A stretch of DNA of 64,000 nucleotides from Acidobacteriota bacterium (lineage in GTDB: Bacteria > Acidobacteriota > Polarisedimenticolia > J045): contig JAGOJY010000014.1 in the NCBI GenBank assembly GCA_017994815.1, positions 1 through 64,000 of the forward strand. Direction: 5' to 3'. Below the pieces are notes generated by a model. That model worked only from the letters and a program-made list of their open reading frames with translations, was not told the origin of the DNA and did not search any database. Of this stretch, positions 1-9,524 are shown piece by piece (the first letter of the stretch is position 1; each line of letters begins with the position of its first letter). The position numbers were made by a program, and so were the translations under genes.

Positions 1-127
1 GGGGGACCGGCTGGAGCTGGAGATCGTGCTGACGAAGGCGATCGCGATGGATCGCGGCCTGCGCTTCGCGATCCGCGAGGGCGGCCGCACCGTCGGCGCG
101 GGCACGGTGACGGAGATCATCGAGTAA
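1..127 (+). CDS. tuf: Elongation factor Tu, C-terminal end (partial)
   Basis: Truncated at its 5' side by the window edge; 41 codons remain, ending at TAA 125-127. The residues match domain 3 of EF-Tu, including the hallmark stretch [16 protein letters not shown] followed by a short tail ending TEIIE. EF-Tu delivers aminoacyl-tRNA to the ribosome as a GTP complex. Its position directly before rpsJ is the classical str/S10 junction, so rpsL, rpsG and possibly a canonical fusA probably lie upstream, outside the window. Confidence 0.95.
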   Translation, partial: GDRLELEIVLTKAIAMDRGLRFAIREGGRTVGAGTVTEIIE

Positions 128-134
128 CGCGGCG

Positions 135-193
135 GCGGGGCTCCGCCCCGCACCGCGCGCTGAAGCGAACCACAGGGCGGCTCGCCGCCGCCC
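135..193 (+). promoter_or_regulatory. Two hairpins in the tuf-rpsJ spacer
   Basis: Two perfect inverted repeats lie in the 79-bp spacer: GCGGGGC/GCCCCGC with a 3-nt loop (135-151) and GGGCGGC/GCCGCCC with a 5-nt loop (175-193). Neither is followed by a T tract, so full termination is doubtful. They could attenuate or act as an S10-leader type regulatory structure; that role is inferred only from position. Confidence 0.4.
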
Positions 194-206
194 GAAAGGC
201 AGGGCG

Positions 207-524
<318 letters not shown>

Positions 525-546
525 GCGGGAAGATCGAGAGGACGCG

Positions 547-1197
547 ATGGTGAAGGGATTGATCGGCAGGAAGGTCGGCATGACCCACCTGTTCCGCGAC
601 GACGGACGGGTGGTGCCGGTCACCGTGCTGCGCGCGGGGCCGTGCGTGGTCGTGCAGCGCAAGACCTCCGAGCGCGACGGTTACGAAGCCGCGCAGCTGG
701 GCCTCGTCGAGGCGCGGCCCGTCCGGCACGCGAACAAGGCGACGGCCGGCCACCACGCCAAGGCCGGCGTGCCGCCGACCCGCGTGCTGCGCGAGTTCGA
801 CTTGGCCGAGGGCCAGGACCCGAAGCCGGGCGACACCGTGACCTGCGAGCTGTTCGCGCCGGGCGACAAGGTCGAGATCCTCGGCACCAGCAAAGGTCAC
901 GGCTTCCAGGGCGTGATCAAGCGCCACCACTACCGCGGCGGCGCGGCGACGCACGGCTCGATGTTCCACCGCGCGCCCGGTTCCGTGGGCGCGTCCGCGT
1001 GGCCCTCGCGCACCTTCGCCGGCACGCGCCTGCCGGGCCAGATGGGCGGCAAGAACATCACGGTCAAGGGCCTCGAGGTGGTGAAGATCGACGCCCAGCG
1101 CAACCTGTTGATGGTTCGCGGCGCCGTCCCGGGCGCGGCGGGAAGCCTCGTCGTGATCCGGCGCGCGCGCGGCGGCGCGGCCGCGAAAGCGGAGTGA
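547..1197 (+). CDS. rplC: 50S ribosomal protein L3
   Basis: This 216-residue protein begins [13 protein letters not shown], the L3 N-terminus, and carries the extended internal loop with [16 protein letters not shown] that reaches towards the peptidyl-transferase centre. It initiates assembly of the 23S 3' domain. A GAGAGGA Shine-Dalgarno stretch precedes the ATG. It follows rpsJ by 22 nt and precedes rplD by 3 nt, the standard order. Confidence 0.98.
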   Translation: MVKGLIGRKVGMTHLFRDDGRVVPVTVLRAGPCVVVQRKTSERDGYEAAQLGLVEARPVRHANKATAGHHAKAGVPPTRVLREFDLAEGQDPKPGDTVTCELFAPGDKVEILGTSKGHGFQGVIKRHHYRGGAATHGSMFHRAPGSVGASAWPSRTFAGTRLPGQMGGKNITVKGLEVVKIDAQRNLLMVRGAVPGAAGSLVVIRRARGGAAAKAE

Positions 1198-1200
1198 GCC

Positions 1201-1830
1201 ATGCCCGAGATCGCCGTTCACAACGCCAAGCACGAAGAGGTCGGTCGGCTGCAGCTGCCGGACGCGGCCTATGCGTACCCGTTCAAGCGCCACCTGCTGT
1301 ACGAGGCGATCCGGCACTACCTGGCCTCGGCCCGCGCCGGGACGCACAAGACGAAGAACCGCGTCGAGGTCAGCGGCGGCGGCAAGAAGCCCTGGCGCCA
1401 GAAGGGCACCGGGCGCTCGCGCCACGGCTCGACGCGCTCGCCGCTGTGGCGCAAGGGCGGGATCGTGTTCGGCCCGGTGCCGCGCGACTACGGCTACCCG
1501 TTCCCGAAGCAGGCCCGCCGCCGCGCGCTGGCCTCCGCGTTGTCGGACAAGGTCCGCGAGGGGCGGATGGTCGTGCTCGAGGTGCTGCCGGTCGACACGC
1601 CGAAGACCAAGGCCCTCGCCGCGCTGGTCCGCGACTCGCTCGCGCTCGACGGCAAGGTGCTGTTGGTCTACGACGGCGAGAACGCCGCCGTCGAGCTGGC
1701 TTCGCGCAACCACCCCGCGATCGGCGCGGTGCGCGCGCTGCAGCTCCACGCGTACCACGTGCTGAACTACCAGACCGTGGTCATGACCCGCGCTGCCGCC
1801 GAGCAGCTCGGCGAGGTGCTTTCGCGATGA
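1201..1830 (+). CDS. rplD: 50S ribosomal protein L4
   Basis: This 209-residue protein contains the L4 tunnel-loop motif with KPWRQKGTGRSRHGSTRSPLW and the C-terminal globular fold. L4 lines the exit tunnel. In E. coli it also represses the S10 operon; whether that applies here is unknown. Its TGA overlaps the rplW start (ATGA type), which implies translational coupling. Confidence 0.98.
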   Translation: MPEIAVHNAKHEEVGRLQLPDAAYAYPFKRHLLYEAIRHYLASARAGTHKTKNRVEVSGGGKKPWRQKGTGRSRHGSTRSPLWRKGGIVFGPVPRDYGYPFPKQARRRALASALSDKVREGRMVVLEVLPVDTPKTKALAALVRDSLALDGKVLLVYDGENAAVELASRNHPAIGAVRALQLHAYHVLNYQTVVMTRAAAEQLGEVLSR

Positions 1831-2144
1831 GCGCCCTGACCGCCTGGCAGGTGATCACGCGCCCGCGGTTGACCGAAAAGTCGACCCGCCTGCGCGAGGA
1901 AGCGACGCGCTGGAAGAAGTCGGGCGAGAGCTACGTCTTCGACGTCAACCCGCGCGCCAACAAGGTGCAGATCCGCAAGGCCGTCGAGGAGATCTTCGGC
2001 GTGCAGGTGGCGCACGTGCGCACGATGAACGTGCGCGGCAAGCGTCGCCGCTACGGGCGCTTCGAGGGCATGCGCAAGAACTGGAAGAAGGCGTATGTGA
2101 CCCTCGTCCCCGGCAGCAAGAAGATCGACTACCTCGAGGACTGA
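1827..2144 (+). CDS. rplW: 50S ribosomal protein L23
   Basis: The 105-residue product starts with the L23 motif ([14 protein letters not shown]) and contains [19 protein letters not shown], the conserved fold core. L23 sits at the tunnel exit and docks trigger factor and SRP. The start codon overlaps the rplD stop. An insertion after residue 20 ([12 protein letters not shown]) makes the N-terminal part slightly longer than in E. coli. Confidence 0.97.
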   Translation: MSALTAWQVITRPRLTEKSTRLREEATRWKKSGESYVFDVNPRANKVQIRKAVEEIFGVQVAHVRTMNVRGKRRRYGRFEGMRKNWKKAYVTLVPGSKKIDYLED

Positions 2145-2172
2145 GCATCCGGCAACAGGGAGAGGCGCGAGC

Positions 2173-3000
<828 letters not shown>

Positions 3001-3037
3001 CGGTCCGCCGCCGCGGCGGCGCTGATCGGGAGGCGTG

Positions 3038-3328
3038 ATGGCGCGATCGGTGTGGAAGGGTCCGTTCGTGGACTCCCACCTGCAGCGGAAGATCGAGGAC
3101 ATGAACCGCCGCAACGACCACAAGGTCGTCAAGACCTGGGCGCGGCGGTCGACGGTGGTGCCCGAGATGATCGGCCACACGCTCGCCGTGCACAACGGGA
3201 AGAAGTTCATCCCCGTGTACGTGACCGAGAACATGGTCGGCCACAAGCTCGGAGAGTTCGCGTTGACGCGGACCTTCAAGGGCCACTCGGGTGCGTCCAA
3301 GGACAAGAAGGTGAAGGCCACGAAGTGA
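3038..3328 (+). CDS. rpsS: 30S ribosomal protein S19
   Basis: This 96-residue protein begins [12 protein letters not shown], the S19 N-terminus, and contains [19 protein letters not shown] and the C-terminal [12 protein letters not shown]. An in-frame GTG lies one codon upstream, but the ATG matches the family start and is preceded by GGGAGG. S19 binds the 30S head with S13. Confidence 0.97.
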   Translation: MARSVWKGPFVDSHLQRKIEDMNRRNDHKVVKTWARRSTVVPEMIGHTLAVHNGKKFIPVYVTENMVGHKLGEFALTRTFKGHSGASKDKKVKATK

Positions 3329-3342
3329 GCGAGGACCGACCG

Positions 3343-3681
3343 ATGATCTCGCACGCCAAGCTGCGTTTCCTCAAGACGAGCCCGCAGAAGACGCGGCTGG
3401 TCGTGGACCAGATTCGCGGCAAGGACGTCGGTGATGCGCTGGGAATCCTGAAGGCCAGCCGCCGCCGGGTCGCGCGGGAGCTCGAGAAGCTGCTCTCTTC
3501 CGCGATCGCCAACGCGCAGGGGCGCGAGGAGCGGGTCGACGTCGACCGGCTGTTCGTCGCGCGCGCGTGGGTCGACGAGGGCCCGTCCGAGCGCCGCGGC
3601 CGGCCGGGGACGATGGGCCGCTACTTCCCGTTCAAAAGGCGGCGCAGCCACATCACGCTGGAACTTGACTTGCGGCAGTGA
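3343..3681 (+). CDS. rplV: 50S ribosomal protein L22
   Basis: This 112-residue protein has the L22 start ([22 protein letters not shown]) and the C-terminal beta-hairpin [33 protein letters not shown], which extends into the exit tunnel. Length is normal. It lies 14 nt after rpsS. Confidence 0.97.
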   Translation: MISHAKLRFLKTSPQKTRLVVDQIRGKDVGDALGILKASRRRVARELEKLLSSAIANAQGREERVDVDRLFVARAWVDEGPSERRGRPGTMGRYFPFKRRRSHITLELDLRQ

Positions 3682-3721
3682 CACGGGGCGGGAGCCTTCC
3701 CGCCGACAGCGACGAGGACCC

Positions 3722-4378
3722 ATGGGCCAGAAAACGCACCCCTACGGCTTCCGGATCGGGTTCAACAGGACCTGGAAGAGCCGCTGGTTCGAGCACAAGC
3801 GGTACGCCGAGTTCCTGCACGAAGACCTGAAGCTGCGCGAAGAGCTGAAGAAGAAGCTGTTCAACGCCGGCATCAGCGAGGTCGAGGTGGAACGGGCCGG
3901 CGAGCACAAGCTGAAGATCAGCCTCTACACCGCGCGCCCGGGCATCATCATCGGCCGCAAGGGGACCGAGGTCGACAAGTTGCGCGAGGAGCTGAAGACC
4001 CGCACGAACCGCGAGGTCTTCATCAACATCCTCGAGTGCGACAAGCCGGAACTCGACGCCCAGCTCGTGGCGGAGAACATCTCCGGCCAGCTCGAGCGGC
4101 GCATCGCCTTCCGCCGCGCGATGCGCAAGGCGGTGGAGTCGGCGCAGCGCTTCGGCGCCAAGGGCATCAAGATCCGCTGCGCCGGGCGCCTGGCCGGGCA
4201 CGAGATCGCCCGCGCCGAGTGGTACCTCGTCGGCCGGCTCCCGCTGCACACGCTGCGCGCGGACGTCGACTATGGCTACGCCCGCGCCTCGACGACCTAC
4301 GGCGTGATCGGCGTGAAGTGCTGGATCTACCGCGGTGAGCAGACCGAGATCGTCCCGCGCGTCGGGCAGCAGCGCTAG
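3722..4378 (+). CDS. rpsC: 30S ribosomal protein S3
   Basis: The 218-residue product starts [14 protein letters not shown] and has the KH-domain motif [16 protein letters not shown] near residue 80. S3 forms part of the mRNA entry channel and has helicase activity there. The ATG at 3722 gives the family N-terminus; an upstream in-frame extension is not conserved. GAGGA precedes the start. Confidence 0.97.
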   Translation: MGQKTHPYGFRIGFNRTWKSRWFEHKRYAEFLHEDLKLREELKKKLFNAGISEVEVERAGEHKLKISLYTARPGIIIGRKGTEVDKLREELKTRTNREVFINILECDKPELDAQLVAENISGQLERRIAFRRAMRKAVESAQRFGAKGIKIRCAGRLAGHEIARAEWYLVGRLPLHTLRADVDYGYARASTTYGVIGVKCWIYRGEQTEIVPRVGQQR

Positions 4379-4393
4379 CGGAGAACAAGGACA

Positions 4394-4804
4394 ATGCTGG
4401 AACCCAAGAAGCCGAGATTCCGCAAGCAGCACCGTGGCCGGACCAAGGGGCTGGCGGTGCGCGGTTCGACGATCGCCTTCGGCGACTTCGGCCTCAAGGC
4501 CATCGCGCCGGGCTGGATCAGCGCGCGCCAGATCGAGGCCGCCCGTATCTCGATGAGCCGCGCGGTCAAGCGCGGCGGCAAGATCTGGATCCGGATCTTC
4601 CCCGACAAGCCGGTCAGCAAGAAGCCGGCCGAAACGCGCATGGGATCGGGCAAGGGAGCGCCGGATCACTGGGTGGCGGTGGTCAAGCCGGGCAAGGTCC
4701 TGTTCGAGATGCAGGGCGTGCCGCTGGACGTGGCCGAGCACGCGATGCTCCTCGCCGCGAGCAAGCTGCCGATCCTGACCAAGTTCGTGCAGCGCACGGC
4801 GTGA
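4394..4804 (+). CDS. rplP: 50S ribosomal protein L16
   Basis: This 136-residue protein has the L16 landmarks: an N-terminal [12 protein letters not shown], the central [23 protein letters not shown] loop that approaches A- and P-site tRNA, and a C-terminal TKFV. Length is normal. It sits between rpsC and rpmC as usual. Confidence 0.97.
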   Translation: MLEPKKPRFRKQHRGRTKGLAVRGSTIAFGDFGLKAIAPGWISARQIEAARISMSRAVKRGGKIWIRIFPDKPVSKKPAETRMGSGKGAPDHWVAVVKPGKVLFEMQGVPLDVAEHAMLLAASKLPILTKFVQRTA

Positions 4805-4817
4805 GCGGGGTGAGCCG

Positions 4818-5027
4818 ATGAAAGCCAGCCAGCTTCGCGACATGAACCTGGACGACCTGCACAAGGAGGAGCGCGAGCTCCGCCAGGCCCTGTTCAACCT
4901 GCGGGTGCAGCAGGCGACCGGCCAACTCGAGAAACCGCACCGGCTGCGTGAAGCGCGGCGCGACCTCGCGCGCGTGCTGACCGAACTGAACAAGCGCCGA
5001 CCGGCGCCAGCCAAGGAGACGCGCTGA
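4818..5027 (+). CDS. rpmC: 50S ribosomal protein L29
   Basis: This 69-residue, mostly helical protein contains the L29 signature [28 protein letters not shown] near the middle. L29 lies by the tunnel exit beside L23. Its TGA overlaps the start of rpsQ (TGATG), coupling the two. Confidence 0.95.
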   Translation: MKASQLRDMNLDDLHKEERELRQALFNLRVQQATGQLEKPHRLREARRDLARVLTELNKRRPAPAKETR

Positions 5028-5350
5028 TGTCAGACGCGACGCCCGCCCGCGGGATCGGGCAGCACAAGGTCGGGACCGTGGTCGGCAAGCCCGGCGCCAA
5101 GACCGTGACGATCCTCGTGCAGCGCCTGATGGAGCACCCGGTTTACGGCCGCTACATCAAGCGTTCGAAGAAGTTCCTGGCCCACGACGAGCGCGACGAG
5201 TGCACGCTCGGCGACACGGTCGAGATCGTGGAATCGCGGCCGCTGTCGGCGCGCAAGCGCTGGCGCGTGCGGCGGATCGTCTCGCACGGGGAGCGCGCGG
5301 CGCTGGCCCAGGCCGAGGCGGCGGCGGCGGCGGAAACGGAGCAGGCGTAG
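5027..5350 (+). CDS. rpsQ: 30S ribosomal protein S17
   Basis: The protein has the S17 OB-fold: [34 protein letters not shown] and the [13 protein letters not shown] motif. At 107 residues it is about 20 longer than usual; the surplus is an Ala/Glu-rich C-terminal tail (from about residue 88), likely disordered. S17 is a primary 16S rRNA binder. The start overlaps the rpmC stop codon. Confidence 0.96.
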   Translation: MSDATPARGIGQHKVGTVVGKPGAKTVTILVQRLMEHPVYGRYIKRSKKFLAHDERDECTLGDTVEIVESRPLSARKRWRVRRIVSHGERAALAQAEAAAAAETEQA

Positions 5351-5399
5351 GGCTGCCTCGGCGGCCGGCACGACAGGTAAACCGTAGGGGAAAACGGCG

Positions 5400-5768
5400 A
5401 TGATCCAGATGCGGACAATGCTGACGGTGGCCGACAACTCGGGGGCCAAGAAGATCATGGCCATCGGCCTGCGCGGCGGCCGCAAGGGCAAGTACGGCGG
5501 GCTCGGCGACGTGATCACCGCGGCGGTCAAGGAAGCCAGCCCCGACGGCACCGTGAAGAAGGGCACCGTCGTCAAGGCGGTGATCGTCAGGATGCGGCGC
5601 GAGCACCGGCGCAAGGACGGTTCGTACATCGTGTTCGACGACAACGCCGCGGTCCTGATCAACGAAGCCGGTGAGCCGGTCGGGACGCGCGTGTTCGGTC
5701 CCGTGGCCCGGGAGCTGAGGGAGAAGAAGTTCACCAAGATCGTCTCTTTGGCCCCCGAAGTGCTGTGA
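5400..5768 (+). CDS. rplN: 50S ribosomal protein L14
   Basis: This 122-residue protein begins [18 protein letters not shown], the family N-terminus, and ends with the conserved [23 protein letters not shown] region. L14 contacts the 30S subunit at bridge B8. It is the first gene of the spc part; a 49-nt gap separates it from rpsQ, the largest in this section, and holds no clear promoter or terminator. Confidence 0.98.
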   Translation: MIQMRTMLTVADNSGAKKIMAIGLRGGRKGKYGGLGDVITAAVKEASPDGTVKKGTVVKAVIVRMRREHRRKDGSYIVFDDNAAVLINEAGEPVGTRVFGPVARELREKKFTKIVSLAPEVL

Positions 5769-5785
5769 GAGAGGCGGACGAGACC

Positions 5786-6115
5786 ATGCACATCAAGAAG
5801 GGCGACGAGGTCGCGGTCATCAGCGGCAAGGACAAGGGCAAGCGCGGCAAGGTCCTGCGCATGCTCCCCGACAAATCGCGGGCGATCGTCGAAGGCGTGA
5901 ACATGATCAAGAAGCACGCCCGGCCCAACCAGCGCATCGGCGTGAAGGGCGGGATCGTCGAGCGCGAGGGGCCGATCCACGTTGCCAAGCTGATGCCGAT
6001 CGATCCCGAGTCGAAACTCCCCACCCGGGTGGGGCACAAGTTCCTGGTCGCCGGCGACGGGAGTCGGCGGAAGGTGCGGGTCGCGCGGCGCTCCGGCGCC
6101 GAGCTCGACCGCTGA
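5786..6115 (+). CDS. rplX: 50S ribosomal protein L24
   Basis: This 109-residue protein has the KOW motif ([22 protein letters not shown]) and the [12 protein letters not shown] segment typical of L24, an early assembly initiator. The ATG at 5786 gives the family start MHIKKGDEV; an upstream in-frame extension is not conserved. Confidence 0.97.
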   Translation: MHIKKGDEVAVISGKDKGKRGKVLRMLPDKSRAIVEGVNMIKKHARPNQRIGVKGGIVEREGPIHVAKLMPIDPESKLPTRVGHKFLVAGDGSRRKVRVARRSGAELDR

Positions 6116-6122
6116 GGCAGCG

Positions 6123-6671
6123 ATGGCGTACACACCGCGATTGAGGAAGGTCTACGAGGACGAGATCCGGCCCGCGCTGATGGAGCACTTCGGCTACAAG
6201 AACGCGATGGCCGTGCCGACCGTGCACAAGATCGTGATCAACATGGGCACCGGCGAGGCCTCGCGCGACCCGAAGCTGCTCGACGAGGCGGTGGCCGAGC
6301 TGACCGAGATCACCGGTCAGCGGCCGACCGTCCGCCGCGCACGCAAGTCGATCTCGAACTTCAAGCTGCGCGAGGGCATGCCGATCGGTGTCGCCGTGAC
6401 GCTGCGCGCCGGCCGGATGTGGGAGTTCCTCGACCGGCTGATGAACCTCGCCCTGCCGCGGGTTCGCGACTTCCGCGGGGTGCCGGCCAAGGCGTTCGAC
6501 GGCCGCGGGAACTACACCCTCGGCGTCCGCGACCAGCTGATCTTCCCCGAGATCAACTACACCAAGGTCCAGAAGGCGATCGGTATGAACGTGACGATCG
6601 TCACCTCGGCCAAGACCGACCCCGAGGCGAAGGAACTTCTGTCGCGCCTCGGGATGCCGTTCGCGCGCTGA
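6123..6671 (+). CDS. rplE: 50S ribosomal protein L5
   Basis: This 182-residue protein has the L5 signatures [13 protein letters not shown], the [22 protein letters not shown] stretch and [22 protein letters not shown]5 binds 5S rRNA and P-site tRNA. It is 7 nt after rplX. Confidence 0.98.
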   Translation: MAYTPRLRKVYEDEIRPALMEHFGYKNAMAVPTVHKIVINMGTGEASRDPKLLDEAVAELTEITGQRPTVRRARKSISNFKLREGMPIGVAVTLRAGRMWEFLDRLMNLALPRVRDFRGVPAKAFDGRGNYTLGVRDQLIFPEINYTKVQKAIGMNVTIVTSAKTDPEAKELLSRLGMPFAR

Positions 6672-6691
6672 GCGCGCAGGAGACCGCGATC

Positions 6692-6877
6692 GTGGCCACC
6701 ACCGCCAAGATGGCTCGCATGGAAAAGAAACTGAAGTTCGCCGTCCGGACGCGGAACCGCTGCCGGCGCTGCGGTCGCCCGCGGGGCTTCCTCAGGCGCT
6801 TCGAGCTGTGCCGGATCTGCTTCCGCGACCTGAGCCTGCAGGGTTACGTGCCGGGCGTGCGCAAGGCGAGCTGGTGA
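6692..6877 (+). CDS. rpsZ: 30S ribosomal protein S14, zinc-binding type
   Basis: A GTG at 6692 gives a 61-residue protein, the exact length of zinc-type S14. It has two CxxC pairs (CRRC and CRIC) and the ending GVRKASW. Two in-frame ATG codons (residues 7 and 10) would shorten it, so GTG is preferred. The four cysteines bind zinc. This form lies at its standard place between rplE and rpsH. Confidence 0.95.
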   Translation: MATTAKMARMEKKLKFAVRTRNRCRRCGRPRGFLRRFELCRICFRDLSLQGYVPGVRKASW

Positions 6878-6905
6878 CCGAGAGAACTGCGGAGAGGAAT
6901 TGCCG

Positions 6906-7304
6906 ATGTCGATGACCGATCCGATTGCGGACATGCTCACGAGGTTGCGCAACGCCCTTTTGGCGGGGCACGAGCACCTCTCGCTGCCCTCCTCGCGGAT
7001 CAAGCGCGAGATCGCCCGCATCCTCAAGGACGAGGGGTACATCCGCGACTTCCATCACGAGGACGACGGCCTGCAGGGCAAGCTGCATATCGACATCAAG
7101 TACGGCCCGCAGGGCGAGCGCGTGATCAGCGGCCTGCAGCGGATCAGCTCGCCGGGTCGCCGGGTCTACATCGGCCGCGGCGACATCCCCGAGGTCCTCG
7201 GCGGGATGGGCATCTCGATCCTGTCGACCTCGCGCGGGGTCATGGACGGCCGCTCGGCCCGGCGCCTCGGCGTCGGCGGCGAGTGGCTCTGCAACGTGTG
7301 GTAG
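6906..7304 (+). CDS. rpsH: 30S ribosomal protein S8
   Basis: This 132-residue protein begins MSMTDPIADMLTRLRNA and ends with STSRGVMDGRSARRLGVGGEWLC, both S8 hallmarks. The ATG at 6906 is preceded by GGAGAGGA at normal spacing; an in-frame TTG two codons upstream is less likely. S8 binds the central 16S domain and represses the spc operon in E. coli. Confidence 0.97.
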   Translation: MSMTDPIADMLTRLRNALLAGHEHLSLPSSRIKREIARILKDEGYIRDFHHEDDGLQGKLHIDIKYGPQGERVISGLQRISSPGRRVYIGRGDIPEVLGGMGISILSTSRGVMDGRSARRLGVGGEWLCNVW

Positions 7305-7315
7305 GAGATCCGCTC

Positions 7316-7858
7316 ATGTCGCGCATCGGATACAAGCCCGTTCCCGTGCCCTCGGGGGTGACCCTGCGGATCGGCGACGGATCGGTGGAGGTCAAGGGGC
7401 CCAAGGGCACGCTGCGGGTCCCCGTGCCGCGCGGGATCTCGGTCGCGGTCGAAGAGCAGCAGGCCAAGCTGTCCCGCCGCGACGACGCCAAGCCGCAGAA
7501 GGCGCTGCACGGCCTGACGCGGGCGCTGCTCGCCAACGCGGTGCACGGCGTGACCGCCGGCTACGAGCGCCAGCTCGAGCTGGTCGGGACCGGCTTCCGC
7601 ATCGAGAGCGCGGGCAACACGCTCAAGCTCGCGCTCGGGTTCAGCCACCCGGTCGTCTTCCCGCTGCCGCAGGGCATCAGCGCCCGGGTCGAGGAGAAGA
7701 ACACGGTGGTGGTGCTGAGCGGCATCGACAAGCAGCAGATCGGCCAGGTCGCCGCGGACCTGCGCGCGCTGAAGCCGCCCGACGCCTACAAGGGCAAGGG
7801 CGTACGTTTCCGCGGCGAAGTGGTGCACCTCAAGCCCGGCAAGGCGGCCGGCAAGTAG
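7316..7858 (+). CDS. rplF: 50S ribosomal protein L6
   Basis: This 180-residue protein starts [15 protein letters not shown] and contains the two alpha-beta repeats of L6 with the C-terminal signature [17 protein letters not shown]6 lies near the factor-binding site. The ATG is preceded by GTAGGAG. Confidence 0.98.
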   Translation: MSRIGYKPVPVPSGVTLRIGDGSVEVKGPKGTLRVPVPRGISVAVEEQQAKLSRRDDAKPQKALHGLTRALLANAVHGVTAGYERQLELVGTGFRIESAGNTLKLALGFSHPVVFPLPQGISARVEEKNTVVVLSGIDKQQIGQVAADLRALKPPDAYKGKGVRFRGEVVHLKPGKAAGK

Positions 7859-7871
7859 CGGGGCGGCAGCG

Positions 7872-8240
7872 ATGTTCAGGGTCAAGGATCGCAGGCAGGC
7901 GCGGGTCAAGGTCCGCAGGCGCATTCGGGGGATGGTGGCCGGTACGGCCGAGCGCCCCCGGCTGGCGGTGTTCCGCAGCCTGAAGCACATCTCGGTGCAG
8001 GCGATCGACGACGCGGCGGGCAATACCGTCGCCGCCGCCTCGACGCTCGACAGCGAGTGCCGCGAGAAGTCGCCGCGCGGCGGAAACATCTCCGCGGCCA
8101 AGGTCGTGGGCGCGACGATCGCGGCGCGGCTGAAAGCCAAGGGGATCGACGCGGCGGTTTTCGACCGCGGCGGCTACCGCTACCACGGCCGCATCAAGGC
8201 TCTTGCCGACGCCGCCCGCGAGGGCGGGTTGAAGTTCTGA
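7872..8240 (+). CDS. rplR: 50S ribosomal protein L18
   Basis: This 122-residue protein has the basic N-terminus ([14 protein letters not shown]) and motifs [18 protein letters not shown] and [20 protein letters not shown] of L18, a 5S rRNA binder. Length and place between rplF and rpsE are normal. Confidence 0.97.
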   Translation: MFRVKDRRQARVKVRRRIRGMVAGTAERPRLAVFRSLKHISVQAIDDAAGNTVAAASTLDSECREKSPRGGNISAAKVVGATIAARLKAKGIDAAVFDRGGYRYHGRIKALADAAREGGLKF

Positions 8241-8250
8241 CGGAGGTCCA

Positions 8251-8841
8251 GTGGCGTTCGACAGGGACAGGGACCGGGACAGGGACCGCGAGGGTTCGGA
8301 CCTCCGGGACCAGGTCGTGTACATCAACCGCGTGACCAAGGTCGTCAAGGGCGGCAAGAACTTCTCGTTCTCGGCGCTGGTCGTCGTCGGCGATGGCAAG
8401 GGCCGCGTCGGTTACGGCACGGGCAAGGCCAAGGAAGTCCCGTCGGCGATCGCCAAGGGGATCGAGAAGGCCAAGCGCGCGATGGTCAAGATCCCGCTCA
8501 AGGGTCGGACCATCCCGCACGTCGTCGTCGGCCACCACGGCGCGGCCAAGGTCCTGCTGCGCCCGGCGTCCGCCGGGACCGGCGTGATCGCCGGCGGCGC
8601 GGTGCGCGCGATCCTCGAGACTCTCGGGGTGCAGGACGTGCTCGCGAAGTGCCTCGGCACGCAGAACCCGCACAACGTCGTGCGCGCCGCGTTCGAGGGG
8701 CTGCGCCAGCTCAAGGATGTCCGCGAAGTCGCGCGCCTGCGCGGGCTGCCGGTCGAGCACGTCGACCCGATCGCCGCCCAGGCCGCGTCGCGGCCGCCGG
8801 TCGAGGTCAGCGCCGGTACGGCTCCGGGAGGTGAGGCGTGA
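8251..8841 (+). CDS. rpsE: 30S ribosomal protein S5 with Asp-Arg-rich N-terminus
   Basis: This 196-residue protein contains the S5 double-stranded-RNA-binding motif ([24 protein letters not shown]) and the C-terminal domain. Before that domain is an unusual short run of alternating Asp and Arg ([11 protein letters not shown], residues 4-14), encoded by imperfect gacagg/gaccgg repeats at 8259-8290. The start is GTG, with GGAGG ahead of it. S5 takes part in translational accuracy and mRNA entry. The stop overlaps rpmD (GTGA). Confidence 0.96.
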   Translation: MAFDRDRDRDRDREGSDLRDQVVYINRVTKVVKGGKNFSFSALVVVGDGKGRVGYGTGKAKEVPSAIAKGIEKAKRAMVKIPLKGRTIPHVVVGHHGAAKVLLRPASAGTGVIAGGAVRAILETLGVQDVLAKCLGTQNPHNVVRAAFEGLRQLKDVREVARLRGLPVEHVDPIAAQAASRPPVEVSAGTAPGGEA

Positions 8842-9062
8842 GTGCGGACGGGAAGCTCAGGATCCAGCAGATCCGCAGCGGGATCGCGACCAACCCCAAG
8901 CACCGGGCGACGCTGAAGGCGCTGGGGCTGGGCCGGATCGGCCGGATCGTCGAGAAGCCGGACAACGTGGCCGTGCGGGGCATGGTCGCGGCCATCCCGC
9001 ACCTGGTCGTCATCCTCGCGGACGAGGTCGGCGACAGCCGCACGAAGCGGCGAAGGGGCTGA
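8838..9062 (+). CDS. rpmD: 50S ribosomal protein L30
   Basis: The 74-residue product has the L30 core [26 protein letters not shown] and the short second half ending with a basic tail. The GTG start overlaps the rpsE stop in a GTGA, consistent with coupling. It is slightly longer than typical L30 (about 60 residues) because of the C-terminal tail. Confidence 0.93.
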   Translation: MSADGKLRIQQIRSGIATNPKHRATLKALGLGRIGRIVEKPDNVAVRGMVAAIPHLVVILADEVGDSRTKRRRG

Positions 9063-9063
9063 C

Positions 9064-9519
9064 ATGAGGCTGCACGACATCGGGCCGGCACCGGGCGCGC
9101 GCAAGAGCCGCAAGCGCGTCGGCCGTGGCCCGGGCTCGGGGCTGGGCAAGACCGCCGGCCGCGGCGAGAACGGACAGAAGTCGCGTTCCGGCTACTCGCG
9201 GCGCTTCGACCACGAGGGCGGCCAGATGCCGCTCATCCGCCGCATTCCGAAGCGCGGGTTCACCAACATCTTCCGCGAGCGCTACGCCGAGGTGAACGTC
9301 GGCCGCCTCGCGGCGCTCGAGCCGAACACCGAGGTCACGCCGGAGATCCTCGTCGGGCTCGGCCTGGTGCGGCGCAGCGAGTCGGCACGGGTGAAGCTCC
9401 TGGGCAAGGGCGAGCTGGGCGTGCCGCTCACGATCCGGGTGCACGCGGCCACCGCGGGCGCGCGGCAAAGGGTCGAGGCGGCGGGTGGCAAGGTCGAGAT
9501 CCTGGGCGCCGAGGGCTGA
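9064..9519 (+). CDS. rplO: 50S ribosomal protein L15
   Basis: This 151-residue protein begins MRLHDIGPAPGARKSRKRVGRGPGSG, the glycine/arginine-rich L15 N-terminal extension that threads through 23S rRNA, with the C-terminal domain from about residue 75. It lies 1 nt after rpmD and 5 nt before secY. Confidence 0.97.
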   Translation: MRLHDIGPAPGARKSRKRVGRGPGSGLGKTAGRGENGQKSRSGYSRRFDHEGGQMPLIRRIPKRGFTNIFRERYAEVNVGRLAALEPNTEVTPEILVGLGLVRRSESARVKLLGKGELGVPLTIRVHAATAGARQRVEAAGGKVEILGAEG

Positions 9520-9524
9520 CCGAA

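Noticed and set aside
8259-8290. Possible CRISPR-like or microsatellite array in the rpsE 5' end
   Set aside because: Only short imperfect 6-12 nt repeats within coding sequence; no spacers.
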